Below, one piece after another: positions 48,513-58,581 of a stretch of DNA of 64,000 nt. This stretch comes from Nitrososphaerota archaeon (GTDB lineage Archaea > Thermoproteota > Nitrososphaeria > Nitrososphaerales > UBA57): the NCBI GenBank assembly GCA_024860875.1, contig JACPSZ010000008.1, forward strand, positions 148,106 to 212,105. Direction: 5' to 3'. The first letter of the stretch is position 1; the number at the start of each line of letters is the position of its first letter. Below the pieces are notes generated by a model, which was not told where the DNA came from, did no database searches, and saw only the letters and a list, made by a program, of their open reading frames with translations. The position numbers and the translations under genes were made by a program.

Positions 48513-48950
48513 TTACCTTCTGGGCTTCTCCTTTCTCCCATAAACTAACTCGTTCAGCGAAACACCGTTGATCTTGAAGACCTTCCATCGGACACCAGGA
48601 ATGTCTCCCATTGACAGTCCCATTGAACCTCCGATCCCTTCAACAGAAACTTCATCATGCTCATCAACAAAGTTCAAAGCGCCGTCTCCGGGCAGGAAAG
48701 CGGTTACCTGCTTCCCGTTCTTTACTAGTTGTATTCTGACACATTTTCTAATAGCGGAGTTGGGCTGCTTGGATTCTATTCCGACTTTCTCGAGTACTAT
48801 CCCTCGAGCCTGCGGAGCGCCTTCTAGTGGGTCTGCCTTTGTGTCCAACATCAGCATCGTCCTCTTGTAATACTTGTCAGACCAGCGCGTCCGCTGCCTC
48901 TTCAGTCGCAACTGCCTTCCTGAAAATTCACCCTTCGGAGAGTTTGCCAA
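48513..48950 (-). CDS. rps12: Ribosomal protein S12 (uS12)
   Basis: A 145-residue archaeal S12. [20 protein letters not shown] is the conserved decoding-centre stretch, with [15 protein letters not shown] and the final basic tail. It begins [20 protein letters not shown], typical of archaea. Next in the operon after nusA with a 46-base gap. Confidence 0.96.
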   Translation of the reverse strand: MANSPKGEFSGRQLRLKRQRTRWSDKYYKRTMLMLDTKADPLEGAPQARGIVLEKVGIESKQPNSAIRKCVRIQLVKNGKQVTAFLPGDGALNFVDEHDEVSVEGIGGSMGLSMGDIPGVRWKVFKINGVSLNELVYGRKEKPRR

Positions 48951-48996
48951 GTGTCAGCACCATTTTACTGCTTCTATAAAAGCCTAAACGAATTCA

Positions 48997-49440
48997 TTAC
49001 TGATGCACTATATGAACATTGACTATAGCAAAATAGCGCTTTGCCAGCAACCTAGCTCGTTCAGCATTCCTTCCTCCTCTTCCCACAAGAGCACCCTTCT
49101 TCTTTTCATCTACCACTACTGTAGCTACCTTCTTTCCATCTAGCTTGTCAGTAATCCTCACTTCAGAAACAAGTTTTGGATCAAGTGAGTTTTTGATAAA
49201 TTCCTTTGGATCGTCTGAATGTTCTACCAGTTCAACTGGTCTTCCGACATACTTCTGCACATTCTTTATCGATTGACCTCCTTTTCCTATTGCCAAGCCC
49301 ATCTCTCCCTTGTTGATTACAAAAATTATCCTGTTCATAGCATCATCAATGATGCAATCTCTGGGCGTCGAGCCACTATTTCTCTGAAATATTTGTATGA
49401 GCTCTAGTTCTTGCGATGTTAGTTTGATATTTTCAGGCAT
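48997..49440 (-). CDS. nusA: NusA-like KH-domain transcription factor
   Basis: A 147-residue archaeal NusA with two KH domains and no S1 part. GEMGLAIGKGGQSIKNVQKY (first GxxG loop) and KKGALVGRGGRNAERARLLA (second) bind RNA. It begins MPENIKLTSQELELIQIFQR, eight bases after the L30e stop, in the standard archaeal order. Confidence 0.93.
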   Translation of the reverse strand: MPENIKLTSQELELIQIFQRNSGSTPRDCIIDDAMNRIIFVINKGEMGLAIGKGGQSIKNVQKYVGRPVELVEHSDDPKEFIKNSLDPKLVSEVRITDKLDGKKVATVVVDEKKKGALVGRGGRNAERARLLAKRYFAIVNVHIVHQ

Positions 49441-49448
49441 CAGGAAAT

Positions 49449-49769
49449 CTACTTTGCAATTGATTCTAGTATAGGCTTCAGGTTGGCATCACCGGGGCTC
49501 TTTATGGCGAGTGCTGATATGCGGAACTGCTTCCCAAGTGCTTTGCCCAGACCTACTGAGCTCTGTTCGAGCTGCAGGAATGGAACTGCAGCAGTGTCGC
49601 ACGTTTTCTGCAAAGCACCTAGTTCTGAATCATCCAGAGTTGACGATGCTATGACGACCTTCGAGCCCTTCACCGATTTTGCAACTTCCTTGTACCCTGC
49701 AACGTACTTTCCAGTCTTCGCAACACCTGTTAATGTCCTTGTCAGGGTCTTTTCATCTATCATACTCAT
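49449..49769 (-). CDS. rpl30e: Ribosomal protein L30e
   Basis: A 106-residue L7Ae-fold protein. VAKTGKYVAGYKEVAKSVKG and KVVIASSTLDDSELGALQKT, then PFLQLEQSSVGLGKALGK are its kink-turn-binding elements. Its start overlaps the rpoA stop by four bases (or begins two codons later). Standard place between rpoA and nusA. Confidence 0.93.
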   Translation of the reverse strand: MSMIDEKTLTRTLTGVAKTGKYVAGYKEVAKSVKGSKVVIASSTLDDSELGALQKTCDTAAVPFLQLEQSSVGLGKALGKQFRISALAIKSPGDANLKPILESIAK

Positions 49770-52700
49770 CGCTTCATGTAGAGGTCTATCATGCCCGTGC
49801 CTACAGGTATAACCATCCCTACGATGACATTCTCGGTTACTCCCTTCAGTTCTTCAACTTGTCCAGTCACGGACGCTTCTGCCAGCGTCGGCACTGTAAT
49901 TTCGAATGCCGCTCTTGCCAGTACGCTGGGCTTCTTTCCAGCAATGCCATGCCTTCCGATCTGCTGCAGAAATCCCTTTGATGTCATCAAGTCTGCAACG
50001 AGCAATATGTGCCTTATATCAACCTCAAGACCCTGCTCGTCGAGGGTACTTGTAATCTCGTTGATCAGTGCTATTCTTGCGGCTTCAATGCCCAATGTTG
50101 TTGCAACTTCAAAGATGTTGTTTGTAGTTGTCCTGCTCGAGTCTACCCCAGGCGTTCTTAGAACCTTGGCCAAATTTGAACCTGAAGTCTGGATCATCCA
50201 CTCTTCCTCTTCTTTCACAACCGTAACCCTTTCAATCCCAGGTATTCCTTTGACCTTCTGGTTTAGAGCCTTGTTCCTAAGAGTAAACAGCGTCGGTAAA
50301 TCGCTCCCTTCAACTTGAATTGTTACAGTGTTATTCTTCTTGCTATATTCTACATCCCTCTTGCCAGACTGCACCGCAGTTTTGATCCCTTCTGGTTCGA
50401 CTCCTCTGTCCTTCATCTTATCTGCATCAAGATGTAGAACAACTCCGCTGTCAATGTCAACTTCGCTGTACGCTAGCACATCGTCGACCTTGGTAAAGAG
50501 TATCTCTCGAGCAACTGCAAGTGCCTTCTCGTTTGACTTTCTATGCTCCTCGTCAAGGTATACGTTCATTGCTGGGGTTGCAGGTACCTTCCTAGCATCG
50601 ACTAGTTCTATCAATCTTGGAAGTCCTAGTGTCACATCCCTTTCCTTGACGCCTGCAAAGTGGAATGTCCTGAGCGTCATCTGTGTACCAGGTTCTCCAA
50701 TTGATTGTGCAGCTACTATTCCGCTAGCCTCTCCAGGCTCCACCATAGCCTTCTTGAACAGCTCAACTGTCTTTTCGCAGACAGATTTCATCCCTTCTAC
50801 AGAGAGTGGCAACTTTTCGAATGCCCGCCTGAGGTCTTGTAGTATCCTCTGGTTCAATGTCCCATCGTATCCTGCAAGCATCTTGTCGATTTGCGCTGCT
50901 GTGACCTTGCTGGCTGAGTGTGTTAGTGCTTCAATCTCTGCAAGCCTTTCGACCTTGACCGCCTGTCCATGGTCGCTCTTCACGGGGTCTATGCCGTCTT
51001 CGCCATAGACGAACTGAATTATGCCTCCGCTCGGGTCTCTAACGGTCAGATCGTATTCGACTCTTAAATGCTCAAGCGCATTCACAAGCCTTCTCTGCAT
51101 GTAACCACTCTGCTGGGTCCTGACCGCTGTATCGACAAGTCCTTCCCTTCCTCCCATCGCATGGAAGAAGAATTCTTCAGGACCCAATCCATGTCTGTAG
51201 TTCGACCTTACGAAACCTTTTGCATCTGGCGTAAGATCTCCTTGCTTATAGTGCGAAAGTGCCCTACCAGCATAGCCTTTAGTAATACGTTTCCCTCTAA
51301 CTGATTGCTGACCGAGCGATGCAGTCATCTGCCCTATGTTGAGGCTCGAACCCCTTGCCCCAGTTCGTGCCATTATCACTCCTGCGTTTGTAAGCGGAAA
51401 CGCTCTGTCTGCAATTCTGCCCGCACGATCCCTCGCTTTCGATAACTCATTGACGATGTAAAACTCTAAAGCTTCTTCTGGAGAAAGACCCTTTGTCAGA
51501 GCCAGCATTCCCTGATTGTATTGTCTGATTAGATCTTTGACCTTCGTATAGGCTTCGTCAAGGACGCTCTTGATCTCCTTCTGAGCCTCATCCTCTAGCA
51601 CAAGTTCGTCGTATCCGTACGAGAAGCCCATCCTTGTCATGTACGCTCTTAGCATCGAAAGTATTGAGTTAAGGAACCTCCGAGCATGTTCGGTTCCATA
51701 ATCCTTAGCGATCCTGTGCAGTATGCTGTCGGGCTCCTCTGCTCCTATCGCTGCCCTGTCGACGACTCCGCTCACAAGCTCACCGTTGCGTATCACAATG
51801 TCCTTGCCTCCCTTCTGCTGCTTGAGCCCTCTAGCCCATTTTGAGATCATTATGTAGTTGAAGTCTTTAGGCAGGAATAGTGAGAAGAGCTGCTTTCCAG
51901 AGTACTTTGGCTGGGGCTTCTTTTCTACTGGTTCTGGAAGAGAACCCGAATAGCCTCCAACAAGTGCTAAGTTTGTGAATTCTTCTGCTGCAAGCAGTGT
52001 ATCGTCTTTTGTCAACAAAAATGCCGCTGTCAGGAAGTCCCTGATAGCTCCGATTATCGGCGCTCCATACCTTGGAGATAGTATCTGGTCTTTTACCTGC
52101 ATCAGAGCCAGAGCTTCAGACCGTGCCTCTTCTCCTTGAGGTACATGAAGGTTCATTTCATCGCCATCAAAATCTGCATTGTATGGCGGGCACACCGCTG
52201 GATGTAATCTGAAGGTTCTGTAGGGCAACACTCTCACAAAGTGTGCCATTACAGACATCCTGTGCAAAGATGGCTGCCTGTTGAACAAAACGATGTCTCC
52301 ATCGAGCAGATGCCTCTCGACTATCACTCCAGGCGCTAGAGAATCTGCGACTGTTGATCTGTCAGTCACATAATCTAGCCTGATCTTTACTCCATCCGGT
52401 CTTATGACATAGTTTGCACCTGGGTGGTTGAACGGGCCGTTCGTGACGAGCTGCTTTAGGAATGTTATGTTCCAGTCGGAAACCTTTTCGGGAATTGTAA
52501 GCTTCCTTGCAATATCAACTGGGACTCCAACTTCGGATACGTCGAGGCTGGGGTCTGGAGATATTACTGTTCTTGCTGAGAAGTCGACTCTTTTACCTGA
52601 TAAACTGCCCCTGAACCTTCCTTCTTTACCTTTCAACCTCTGGCTCAAAGTCTTCAGAGGTCTCCCTGATCTATGGTGGGACTGTGGTATGCCAGAAACT

Positions 52701-53554
52701 TCATTGTCGAAGAATGTAGTTACATGGTATTGCAACAGGTCAACAAGGTCTTGGACGATCAGCGGAGGAGTGCCAGATTCTTTGGCTTCCCTTACCCTCT
52801 GGTTCACCCTCAGAATGTCCACGATCTTGTGTGTTAGATCGTCTTCTGATCTGATGCCTGACTCAAGGGTAATAGATGGTCTTACGCCTACTGGAGGAAC
52901 AGGGAGAACCTGCAGGACGAACCATTCTGGCCTTGTAGCCAAGTTGTTGTAGCCGAGCAGCCTGAACTCTTCATCCTTGATGCGCTCCAACCTTTCCCGA
53001 ATTGCAATTGGCAGAAGCCTTGTGGCTCCTCCTTCCTCTGTAATCTCATGAAATATCGTAGGCTTTGTGAACTCTATTTCGTATTGGTTCTTGCCGCAGT
53101 GTGGGCAGAGTTTTTCCTTCCTTGCCTTCAGGAAGATTTCTTTTGCTATAGTTTCGACAAGGTATGGAGTGTAAGCGGCGTTATTCTCGAGCTGCTCTTT
53201 GTATTGACCAATTAACTCGTTTGGAAGTTTCAATCTTCCGCATGCTCTGCATGTTGTGACAAGCAACCTGTTGATATCATCTACAAATGCTATGTGCAGC
53301 ACTGGTTCTGCAAGCTCAACATGGCCAAAATGGCCTGGGCAGTTTGATGTCGTATTTCCGCAAGTACCGCATTTCTGTCCCGGCTCTAGTGTGCCAAGCC
53401 TGTTGTCCATCAAGCCTCCTTGCACTGACATTCCGTCTTCATCGTAAGTCTCTGGAGCAGTAATCTCCGCGACCGAATACTTGCGTGTCTCGCTAGGAGA
53501 TATAACCGCAAACTTTATTCCGCCAACGGCCTTTACAGTTTCTTCTACCGACAT
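49766..53554 (-). CDS. rpoA: RNA polymerase subunit A, unsplit A'+A''
   Basis: The 1262-residue largest subunit in one chain. CGTCGNTTSNCPGHFGH is the clamp zinc site, NADFDGDEMNLHVPQ (about residues 459-470) the catalytic triad of Asp. The region where most archaea split A' from A'' (after RVEYDLTVRDPSGGII, about residue 865) runs on without a stop through GEASGIVAAQSIGEPGTQMT (bridge-helix/trigger-loop side). The unsplit form is typical of Thaumarchaeota and a few relatives. Starts 12 bases after the rpoB stop. Confidence 0.97.
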   Translation of the reverse strand: MSVEETVKAVGGIKFAVISPSETRKYSVAEITAPETYDEDGMSVQGGLMDNRLGTLEPGQKCGTCGNTTSNCPGHFGHVELAEPVLHIAFVDDINRLLVTTCRACGRLKLPNELIGQYKEQLENNAAYTPYLVETIAKEIFLKARKEKLCPHCGKNQYEIEFTKPTIFHEITEEGGATRLLPIAIRERLERIKDEEFRLLGYNNLATRPEWFVLQVLPVPPVGVRPSITLESGIRSEDDLTHKIVDILRVNQRVREAKESGTPPLIVQDLVDLLQYHVTTFFDNEVSGIPQSHHRSGRPLKTLSQRLKGKEGRFRGSLSGKRVDFSARTVISPDPSLDVSEVGVPVDIARKLTIPEKVSDWNITFLKQLVTNGPFNHPGANYVIRPDGVKIRLDYVTDRSTVADSLAPGVIVERHLLDGDIVLFNRQPSLHRMSVMAHFVRVLPYRTFRLHPAVCPPYNADFDGDEMNLHVPQGEEARSEALALMQVKDQILSPRYGAPIIGAIRDFLTAAFLLTKDDTLLAAEEFTNLALVGGYSGSLPEPVEKKPQPKYSGKQLFSLFLPKDFNYIMISKWARGLKQQKGGKDIVIRNGELVSGVVDRAAIGAEEPDSILHRIAKDYGTEHARRFLNSILSMLRAYMTRMGFSYGYDELVLEDEAQKEIKSVLDEAYTKVKDLIRQYNQGMLALTKGLSPEEALEFYIVNELSKARDRAGRIADRAFPLTNAGVIMARTGARGSSLNIGQMTASLGQQSVRGKRITKGYAGRALSHYKQGDLTPDAKGFVRSNYRHGLGPEEFFFHAMGGREGLVDTAVRTQQSGYMQRRLVNALEHLRVEYDLTVRDPSGGIIQFVYGEDGIDPVKSDHGQAVKVERLAEIEALTHSASKVTAAQIDKMLAGYDGTLNQRILQDLRRAFEKLPLSVEGMKSVCEKTVELFKKAMVEPGEASGIVAAQSIGEPGTQMTLRTFHFAGVKERDVTLGLPRLIELVDARKVPATPAMNVYLDEEHRKSNEKALAVAREILFTKVDDVLAYSEVDIDSGVVLHLDADKMKDRGVEPEGIKTAVQSGKRDVEYSKKNNTVTIQVEGSDLPTLFTLRNKALNQKVKGIPGIERVTVVKEEEEWMIQTSGSNLAKVLRTPGVDSSRTTTNNIFEVATTLGIEAARIALINEITSTLDEQGLEVDIRHILLVADLMTSKGFLQQIGRHGIAGKKPSVLARAAFEITVPTLAEASVTGQVEELKGVTENVIVGMVIPVGTGMIDLYMKR

Positions 53555-53566
53555 CGCTGTCCCTCC

Positions 53567-56500
53567 TTACACCTTGTCTTTAATTAGTAGTCTTGGGGCA
53601 ATGTTCAAGCTCATCATCTCCTGCAAAAGTAGCTTGAAGGCATATGCTATCACAACAGTGGAGATCTGCGATTGATCTCCATCCACTCTACAGACGTACT
53701 TCCTCTGCCTTGCATCATGATATGCTATCAAGCCGCACTTCTCGCATATGTGTATCTTGGTCTTGTCAGCCTCATCAAGCAGCCTGTCCTTTAGAACCAT
53801 TGCTGCTCCATAGGCGATAAGGCAGTCCCTCTCCATTTCACCGAAGCGGAGACCTCCTCCTCTTGCCCTGCCTTCTGTAGGCTGCTTTGTAAGCATCTGC
53901 ACCTGTCCCCTTGCCCTTGCATGTATCTTGTCAGCGACCATGTGATGCAGTTTTTGATAATAGACTACTCCAACGAATATTTCAGAAGTGTACTTCCTTC
54001 CTGTCCTGCCATCGTACATCACTTCCTTTCCTGTAGATTTGAATCCGTGCTTCTCCAGCATGCCTCCGAGATCTTCTGGCTCTTCTCCTGTGAATGCAGT
54101 CCCATCCACTGGATGGCCTTCGAGTGCTGCTGCCTTTCCTGCAATAGATTCGATGAATTGTCCTACCGTCATCCTTGAAGGGAAGGCGTGTGGGTTGATG
54201 ATGACATCTGGTACGACTCCATCTTCAGTGTAAGGCATGTCCTCCTGATCCACGACCAATCCAACGACTCCTTTCTGGCCGTGCCTTGATGCAAACTTGT
54301 CCCCAATTTCAGGAACCCTCATGTCCCTGACCCTTACCTTGAACACCTGTCCTCCCTCCACATTCTGAGTCATGAATATCGCATCAATAGTTCCAGTTTC
54401 TGAAGGCCTGACTGCGACTGAGGTGTCCCTCCTTGCGGGCCCTTTGATCTCGAACTCTTTGTACTCCTCCATGAACCTCGGCGGGCTTGTCCTTCCTATG
54501 ATAACGTCGCCTCCGCTAACGACGGATTCATGCATGATTACTCCGTCTCCTTCAAGAAGCCTATAGTACTTCTCTCCTCTATACCCTCTGATGTTGGACT
54601 CGGCAGAAGGAATTTCGAAGTTGTCTTTCATTCCTCCGAGGTACTGCTTTGCTTCGCCTTCGTAAAGCCTGTAGAAGAACGAGCGTGCTAAACCTCTATC
54701 AACGGCAGCTTTGTTCATGATTATCGCGTCTTCGATGTTGTACCCTTCATACGAAAGCACGGCAACTATGCAGTTCTGCCCAGTCGGTCTAACGTCAAGA
54801 TTCAGCAGGGGAGTTGATTTCGTTCTTACTAGCTGCGGCTGTGGATATACGAGCAAGTGCTGTCTAACAAGAGTGTTGTAGCCATATGTAGGAGCGGGGA
54901 AGCCCAGAGATTGCTTTGCCATCGCAGATTCGTATGTATTTCTTGGAGATTGGTTGTGCTCTGGGTAGGGAATCATCGATGCCGTTACACCGAATATAGC
55001 CGATGGGAAGACCTCCATGTGAGTACGACCTTTAGTCAGAGACTTTTGGTCAATAGCGACGTAGCAATTTTCCTCTTCGCTCGCATCGACAAGCTCCATG
55101 GCACCCATCTGAATAAGGTCGTTCCAGCTCAGCTCGCCTTTTTCAACTCTGTTGAGCGTTTCTTCAGTTAGTAGGAGTTCTCCATCATCAACAATCAGCA
55201 ATGGCCTAAGGACTCTTCCCGGGGCTACATCGACATAGATCCTTCCAGCAGCATTTTCGTTCTTTGGAGCTACGTAGCTTATGCTTACGTGCGGGTGGAC
55301 GGTGCCCTGCCTCCGCATAGCCCTGAACTGGCCTACGAGCCTCTCAGCATCAAGGACATAGCCGATGAATCTTCCATCGACGAAGACCCTGCTTCCATCA
55401 GCCTTTGTGGTAGGATCCGCCTCCTTTGTAGTCTTAACGCCGAGCTCTGTCAGCCTTTCTACTACTTCAGATGCGCTGCTGCTGACTGAAATCAGTGCTG
55501 AAAGTGCAATATTCTTTACAAGACCACAGTTAGAACCTTCGGGGGTTTCGTTCGGACATATTCTTCCGAAGTGTGTAGCGTGTAGGTCTCTTGCTTCGAA
55601 GTTAGGCTGGCTTCTACTAAGGGGGCTCTGAATCCTTCGCAGGTGGCTCAGCGTAGAGAGGTAGTTTGTCCTGTCAAGAAGCTGCGTAACGCCTACCTTG
55701 CCTCTGCCCCAATTTCCTGTTGCAATGGCATTCCTTAATTTGTCCGTAATTATTCCTGGCCTTATCGCTGCACCAACGACATTCATGCCTCTTCGCTGTC
55801 CTGTCCTTTCGAGCTGATACTTCATGTCGCGTATGAGATTCCTTATAGCAGTCCTGAAGAGATCGGCAATCATCTGGCCTGCGAATTTTATCGTCTTGTT
55901 TCCGTAGTGGTCTTTGTCGTCAGGAACCACCCATCCAAGCTTCAGTTCAAGTAGCTTTGACACTGCTTCTCCAAGGAACATGGCCTTGTCGAATCTGTCA
56001 TTTGGAGTTCTCCCAAGGTGAGGCAGGAGACCCCAATCCAACAACGATTCTGCCTTGCGCAGCCTGTATTCTTCGACCATTCCATGAGCAACCCTGTTCC
56101 CTATGTAAACCAAGGCTTCCTGATTGGTCTTGACTTCAGCAGCCTTCTCAAAGGAAACTTCGAGGAAATCCTGAATTTCTGCTCTGCTTGATATTGCATT
56201 GGCAGTGTCTTTGTCAGTCTCTATTCCCAGAGCCTTCATTATGACAACTAGAGGAAGGTCTGTGGGGGAGCTCGGAAGTTTGAGGTTTATTGCTCCGTCC
56301 TTCTTCATTGAGATTTCGAGTTTGGCCCTATAACCTACAATGGAAGAATAAATCTTCGACTTATAGACTACGTTGCCTCCAGTCTCCTCAACATCAACAA
56401 GTATCTTGTTAGGCGACAAATCTTCCAAGCCAACAATGACCCTTTCAGATCCATTTACTATGAAATAACCTCCAGGATCGTTCGGGTCTTCGCCAACATC

Positions 56501-56923
56501 GATAAGCTGCTGCTCGGTCATCTTTGAAAGAGCGCACAAATCAGATTTTACCATTACTGGCAGGTCTCCGATGTGCTGGTTCTGCTGCTCTCGCACAATG
56601 CCGTTCTCTTCTACGATCATCTCCAAATGCACTGGAGCGACATAAGAGAGATTTCTCAGCCGAGCTTCAAGAGGTAGAATATTGCTTACCGAGCCGTCGA
56701 TTTCGACCACTCTCGGATTTCCAACCTTAACCTTCCCAAACCTGATTTTGTATGGACTGGTCAGCGACTCTATTTCTGCGCTGCCTATTTCATCTATAAT
56801 GAGCTGAATCCCTCGCTCGAAAAATTCATTGTACGAATTAAGGTGCTGTCTGGCTATGCCTTCCTTGCGCAGAATGTCCTCGATTATGGGCCACGTATCC
56901 AATTTACCAGCTAATTTCTGCAT
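53567..56923 (-). CDS. rpoB: RNA polymerase subunit B, unsplit
   Basis: The 1118-residue second subunit as a single chain. DPNDPGGYFIVNGSERVIVG, the fork-loop and wall stretches, RVRDMRVPEIGDKFASRHGQ (catalytic Lys/Arg region) and the C-terminal zinc site CEKCGLIAYHDARQRKYVC are all there. Starts at ATG 56923, three bases after the rpoH stop, a sign of tight coupling. Confidence 0.97.
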   Translation of the reverse strand: MQKLAGKLDTWPIIEDILRKEGIARQHLNSYNEFFERGIQLIIDEIGSAEIESLTSPYKIRFGKVKVGNPRVVEIDGSVSNILPLEARLRNLSYVAPVHLEMIVEENGIVREQQNQHIGDLPVMVKSDLCALSKMTEQQLIDVGEDPNDPGGYFIVNGSERVIVGLEDLSPNKILVDVEETGGNVVYKSKIYSSIVGYRAKLEISMKKDGAINLKLPSSPTDLPLVVIMKALGIETDKDTANAISSRAEIQDFLEVSFEKAAEVKTNQEALVYIGNRVAHGMVEEYRLRKAESLLDWGLLPHLGRTPNDRFDKAMFLGEAVSKLLELKLGWVVPDDKDHYGNKTIKFAGQMIADLFRTAIRNLIRDMKYQLERTGQRRGMNVVGAAIRPGIITDKLRNAIATGNWGRGKVGVTQLLDRTNYLSTLSHLRRIQSPLSRSQPNFEARDLHATHFGRICPNETPEGSNCGLVKNIALSALISVSSSASEVVERLTELGVKTTKEADPTTKADGSRVFVDGRFIGYVLDAERLVGQFRAMRRQGTVHPHVSISYVAPKNENAAGRIYVDVAPGRVLRPLLIVDDGELLLTEETLNRVEKGELSWNDLIQMGAMELVDASEEENCYVAIDQKSLTKGRTHMEVFPSAIFGVTASMIPYPEHNQSPRNTYESAMAKQSLGFPAPTYGYNTLVRQHLLVYPQPQLVRTKSTPLLNLDVRPTGQNCIVAVLSYEGYNIEDAIIMNKAAVDRGLARSFFYRLYEGEAKQYLGGMKDNFEIPSAESNIRGYRGEKYYRLLEGDGVIMHESVVSGGDVIIGRTSPPRFMEEYKEFEIKGPARRDTSVAVRPSETGTIDAIFMTQNVEGGQVFKVRVRDMRVPEIGDKFASRHGQKGVVGLVVDQEDMPYTEDGVVPDVIINPHAFPSRMTVGQFIESIAGKAAALEGHPVDGTAFTGEEPEDLGGMLEKHGFKSTGKEVMYDGRTGRKYTSEIFVGVVYYQKLHHMVADKIHARARGQVQMLTKQPTEGRARGGGLRFGEMERDCLIAYGAAMVLKDRLLDEADKTKIHICEKCGLIAYHDARQRKYVCRVDGDQSQISTVVIAYAFKLLLQEMMSLNIAPRLLIKDKV

Positions 56924-56926
56924 CTT

Positions 56927-57181
56927 CTAACCCTCCACGACAAACCTGTAGTATGGCATTTCTCCTGCAGTAGGGCTCTTTCTTGAAATTTTAATGAGGT
57001 CGCCTGGTCTTCCTCCGATTTCCTTTACGATGGGGTCCGATACCAGAATATACGGAAATTGTTCGAGTTTTGCGTTATACGTTTTCAGAATCTCGCCTAC
57101 ATTTTCCTCCGGAACTATTTCGTGTTTGGGAACGTAGATGTGATCCGACACTTTCAAATCTAATTTAGACTCTTCACTCAT
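56927..57181 (-). CDS. rpoH: RNA polymerase subunit H (Rpb5 C-terminal homologue)
   Basis: An 84-residue RpoH from ATG 57181 (MSEESKLDLKVSDHIYVPKH). HEIVPEENVGEILKTYNAKL, EQFPYILVSDPIVKEIGGRP and the final PYYRFVVEG are the archaeal family. It heads the polymerase operon. On the coding strand GTTAAATAA near 57255 is a probable TATA box. Confidence 0.95.
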   Translation of the reverse strand: MSEESKLDLKVSDHIYVPKHEIVPEENVGEILKTYNAKLEQFPYILVSDPIVKEIGGRPGDLIKISRKSPTAGEMPYYRFVVEG

Positions 57182-57299
57182 ACACAATACACTCTTCGAG
57201 TATCCACACTAACCTAGCACGTGCTGCGCTCTTTTGTTTAGGTTTAATGCCGATTATTTAACGGTTCCTACGTTCCGGATACAGCATTTTTTACAAAAA

Positions 57300-57617
57300 T
57301 TAGGTAGGTTTGAGTGCTTCAGGGAGATATCCGTTGTTAAAAAGCCATTGTGCGTGTGCCTGTATGTATCGCCAGACTACGTCAGCACGGGTTTTATTGA
57401 AATCCCACGGTGCAACTAATACAATATCGTTTTCCCTAATCCACATTCTCCTCTTCATTGTGCCCCTGATCCTGCACAACCGTGTTTCTCCGTCAGTACA
57501 CTTGACAAGAAGATGGTCTCCTCCAGAAAGCTTAACCACCTTCCCAAGCACTTGCCCAGTCTGTGGCATCACAAGCTCCTTAAGATCAGCTTCGCTGAGC
57601 ACCTTTCTCTTTCCCAT
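57300..57617 (-). CDS. Translation initiation factor aIF1A
   Basis: A 105-residue S1/OB-fold factor homologous to eIF1A. GQVLGKVVKLSGGDHLLVKC and IRGTMKRRMWIRENDIVLVA, then PWDFNKTRADVVWRY are its RNA-binding strands. It binds the small-subunit A site during initiation. Start ATG 57617 follows GGAG and, further up, TTATATAAG (about 57656-57664). Transcribed toward rpoH with a 119-base gap. Confidence 0.95.
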   Translation of the reverse strand: MGKRKVLSEADLKELVMPQTGQVLGKVVKLSGGDHLLVKCTDGETRLCRIRGTMKRRMWIRENDIVLVAPWDFNKTRADVVWRYIQAHAQWLFNNGYLPEALKPT

Positions 57618-57869
57618 TCTATTCGCCTCTCCTAACTCGCTCTTCTAAATAGTTCACTTATATAATCTATCATCGTCGAAAGTCAGAAACATTCTTCTGA
57701 ACGGAGCGATGACAAACGAGAACTCTGGTGTGGTCTATTTAACCATGACCGTCTACTGTTCTGTCCAATCCTTGAGGCGTTTATGCTAACGTAATGCTGG
57801 CCCATGTCCTATAAGCTTGAGAGCCGGATTGCCGCATCCCGATATTATATCTGCGTCAGATTCAGGTTC

Positions 57870-58160
57870 TTATGGCGTCGGAGGTGTGATGACGAAGAAC
57901 CTCAAGAAGAAGGCTATCGTAAATGCCAGTATCATAGTAATTATCAATGCTGCTCCCGCTGCTGCAGCTCCTTTAGGTGATGGAAGGCCGTCTTTCAGAA
58001 GGCCGCCAGGAAACAGTATTACGCCTACCAGAAGACAGTAGGCAGATATCGCATGCAGACCTTGCAGAAAGGTCTCTGCTATGTTTGCATAAGAAATCCA
58101 TATCCCAACGACTCCGCCCGCAATCAAAAGGGAACCAGGTGTCATTAATTCCCAGTCCAT
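57870..58160 (-). CDS. Small three-helix membrane protein
   Basis: A 96-residue protein with three hydrophobic helices: SLLIAGGVVGIWISYANIAE, GLHAISAYCLLVGVILFPGG and GAALIITMILAFTIAFFLRF. It is first to last in a membrane-protein run (58.2-59.5 kb) before the oxidase genes, same strand. Not recognised. It may be an accessory to the oxidase or its assembly, by position only. Confidence 0.65.
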   Translation of the reverse strand: MDWELMTPGSLLIAGGVVGIWISYANIAETFLQGLHAISAYCLLVGVILFPGGLLKDGLPSPKGAAAAGAALIITMILAFTIAFFLRFFVITPPTP

Positions 58161-58204
58161 GTTCTCTGCCTTTACCCTGACGGTTTTGTTTTAAAATGTT
58201 TCTG

Positions 58205-58540
58205 CTAACTTTGCCTAACTAAATCCTTGAGCATCTGTTCATATTGCTCTTTGGTGATCTCGCCTTTGGCATATCGCTCCCGAATTGTCAGGAGCGCCCT
58301 GTCTTCATCTCTCCAGTAATACCTCCTGTATCCCCATCCCCAAGGAAAGAATATCCATTTCAAAACTATGAAAAGGAAAAATAGTCCGATAATCGGGAAC
58401 CAGCCGAATCTAAAACCCATCATCGATGGGTATGTACCTCTAAAGAGTAATATTGAAAGGATGGTTGCTACGCCGATAAGAACGAACATTACTGCCAGTC
58501 CGGCAGAGATCCATTTTCTGGGAGATCTGTCAGGATACAT
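58205..58540 (-). CDS. Membrane protein with SHOCT-type C-terminus
   Basis: A 111-residue protein with two membrane helices (SAGLAVMFVLIGVATILSIL and FPIIGLFFLFIVLKWIFFPW) and an ending LTIRERYAKGEITKEQYEQM, a SHOCT motif. The SHOCT segment is a short helical pair at the end of many membrane proteins, possibly for oligomer formation. Start ATG 58540. In line with the oxidase run. Confidence 0.75.
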   Translation of the reverse strand: MYPDRSPRKWISAGLAVMFVLIGVATILSILLFRGTYPSMMGFRFGWFPIIGLFFLFIVLKWIFFPWGWGYRRYYWRDEDRALLTIRERYAKGEITKEQYEQMLKDLVRQS

Positions 58541-58581
58541 GTATTAATTATCATAAGAGTAGCCTAAAAGGTTTTTTGAGG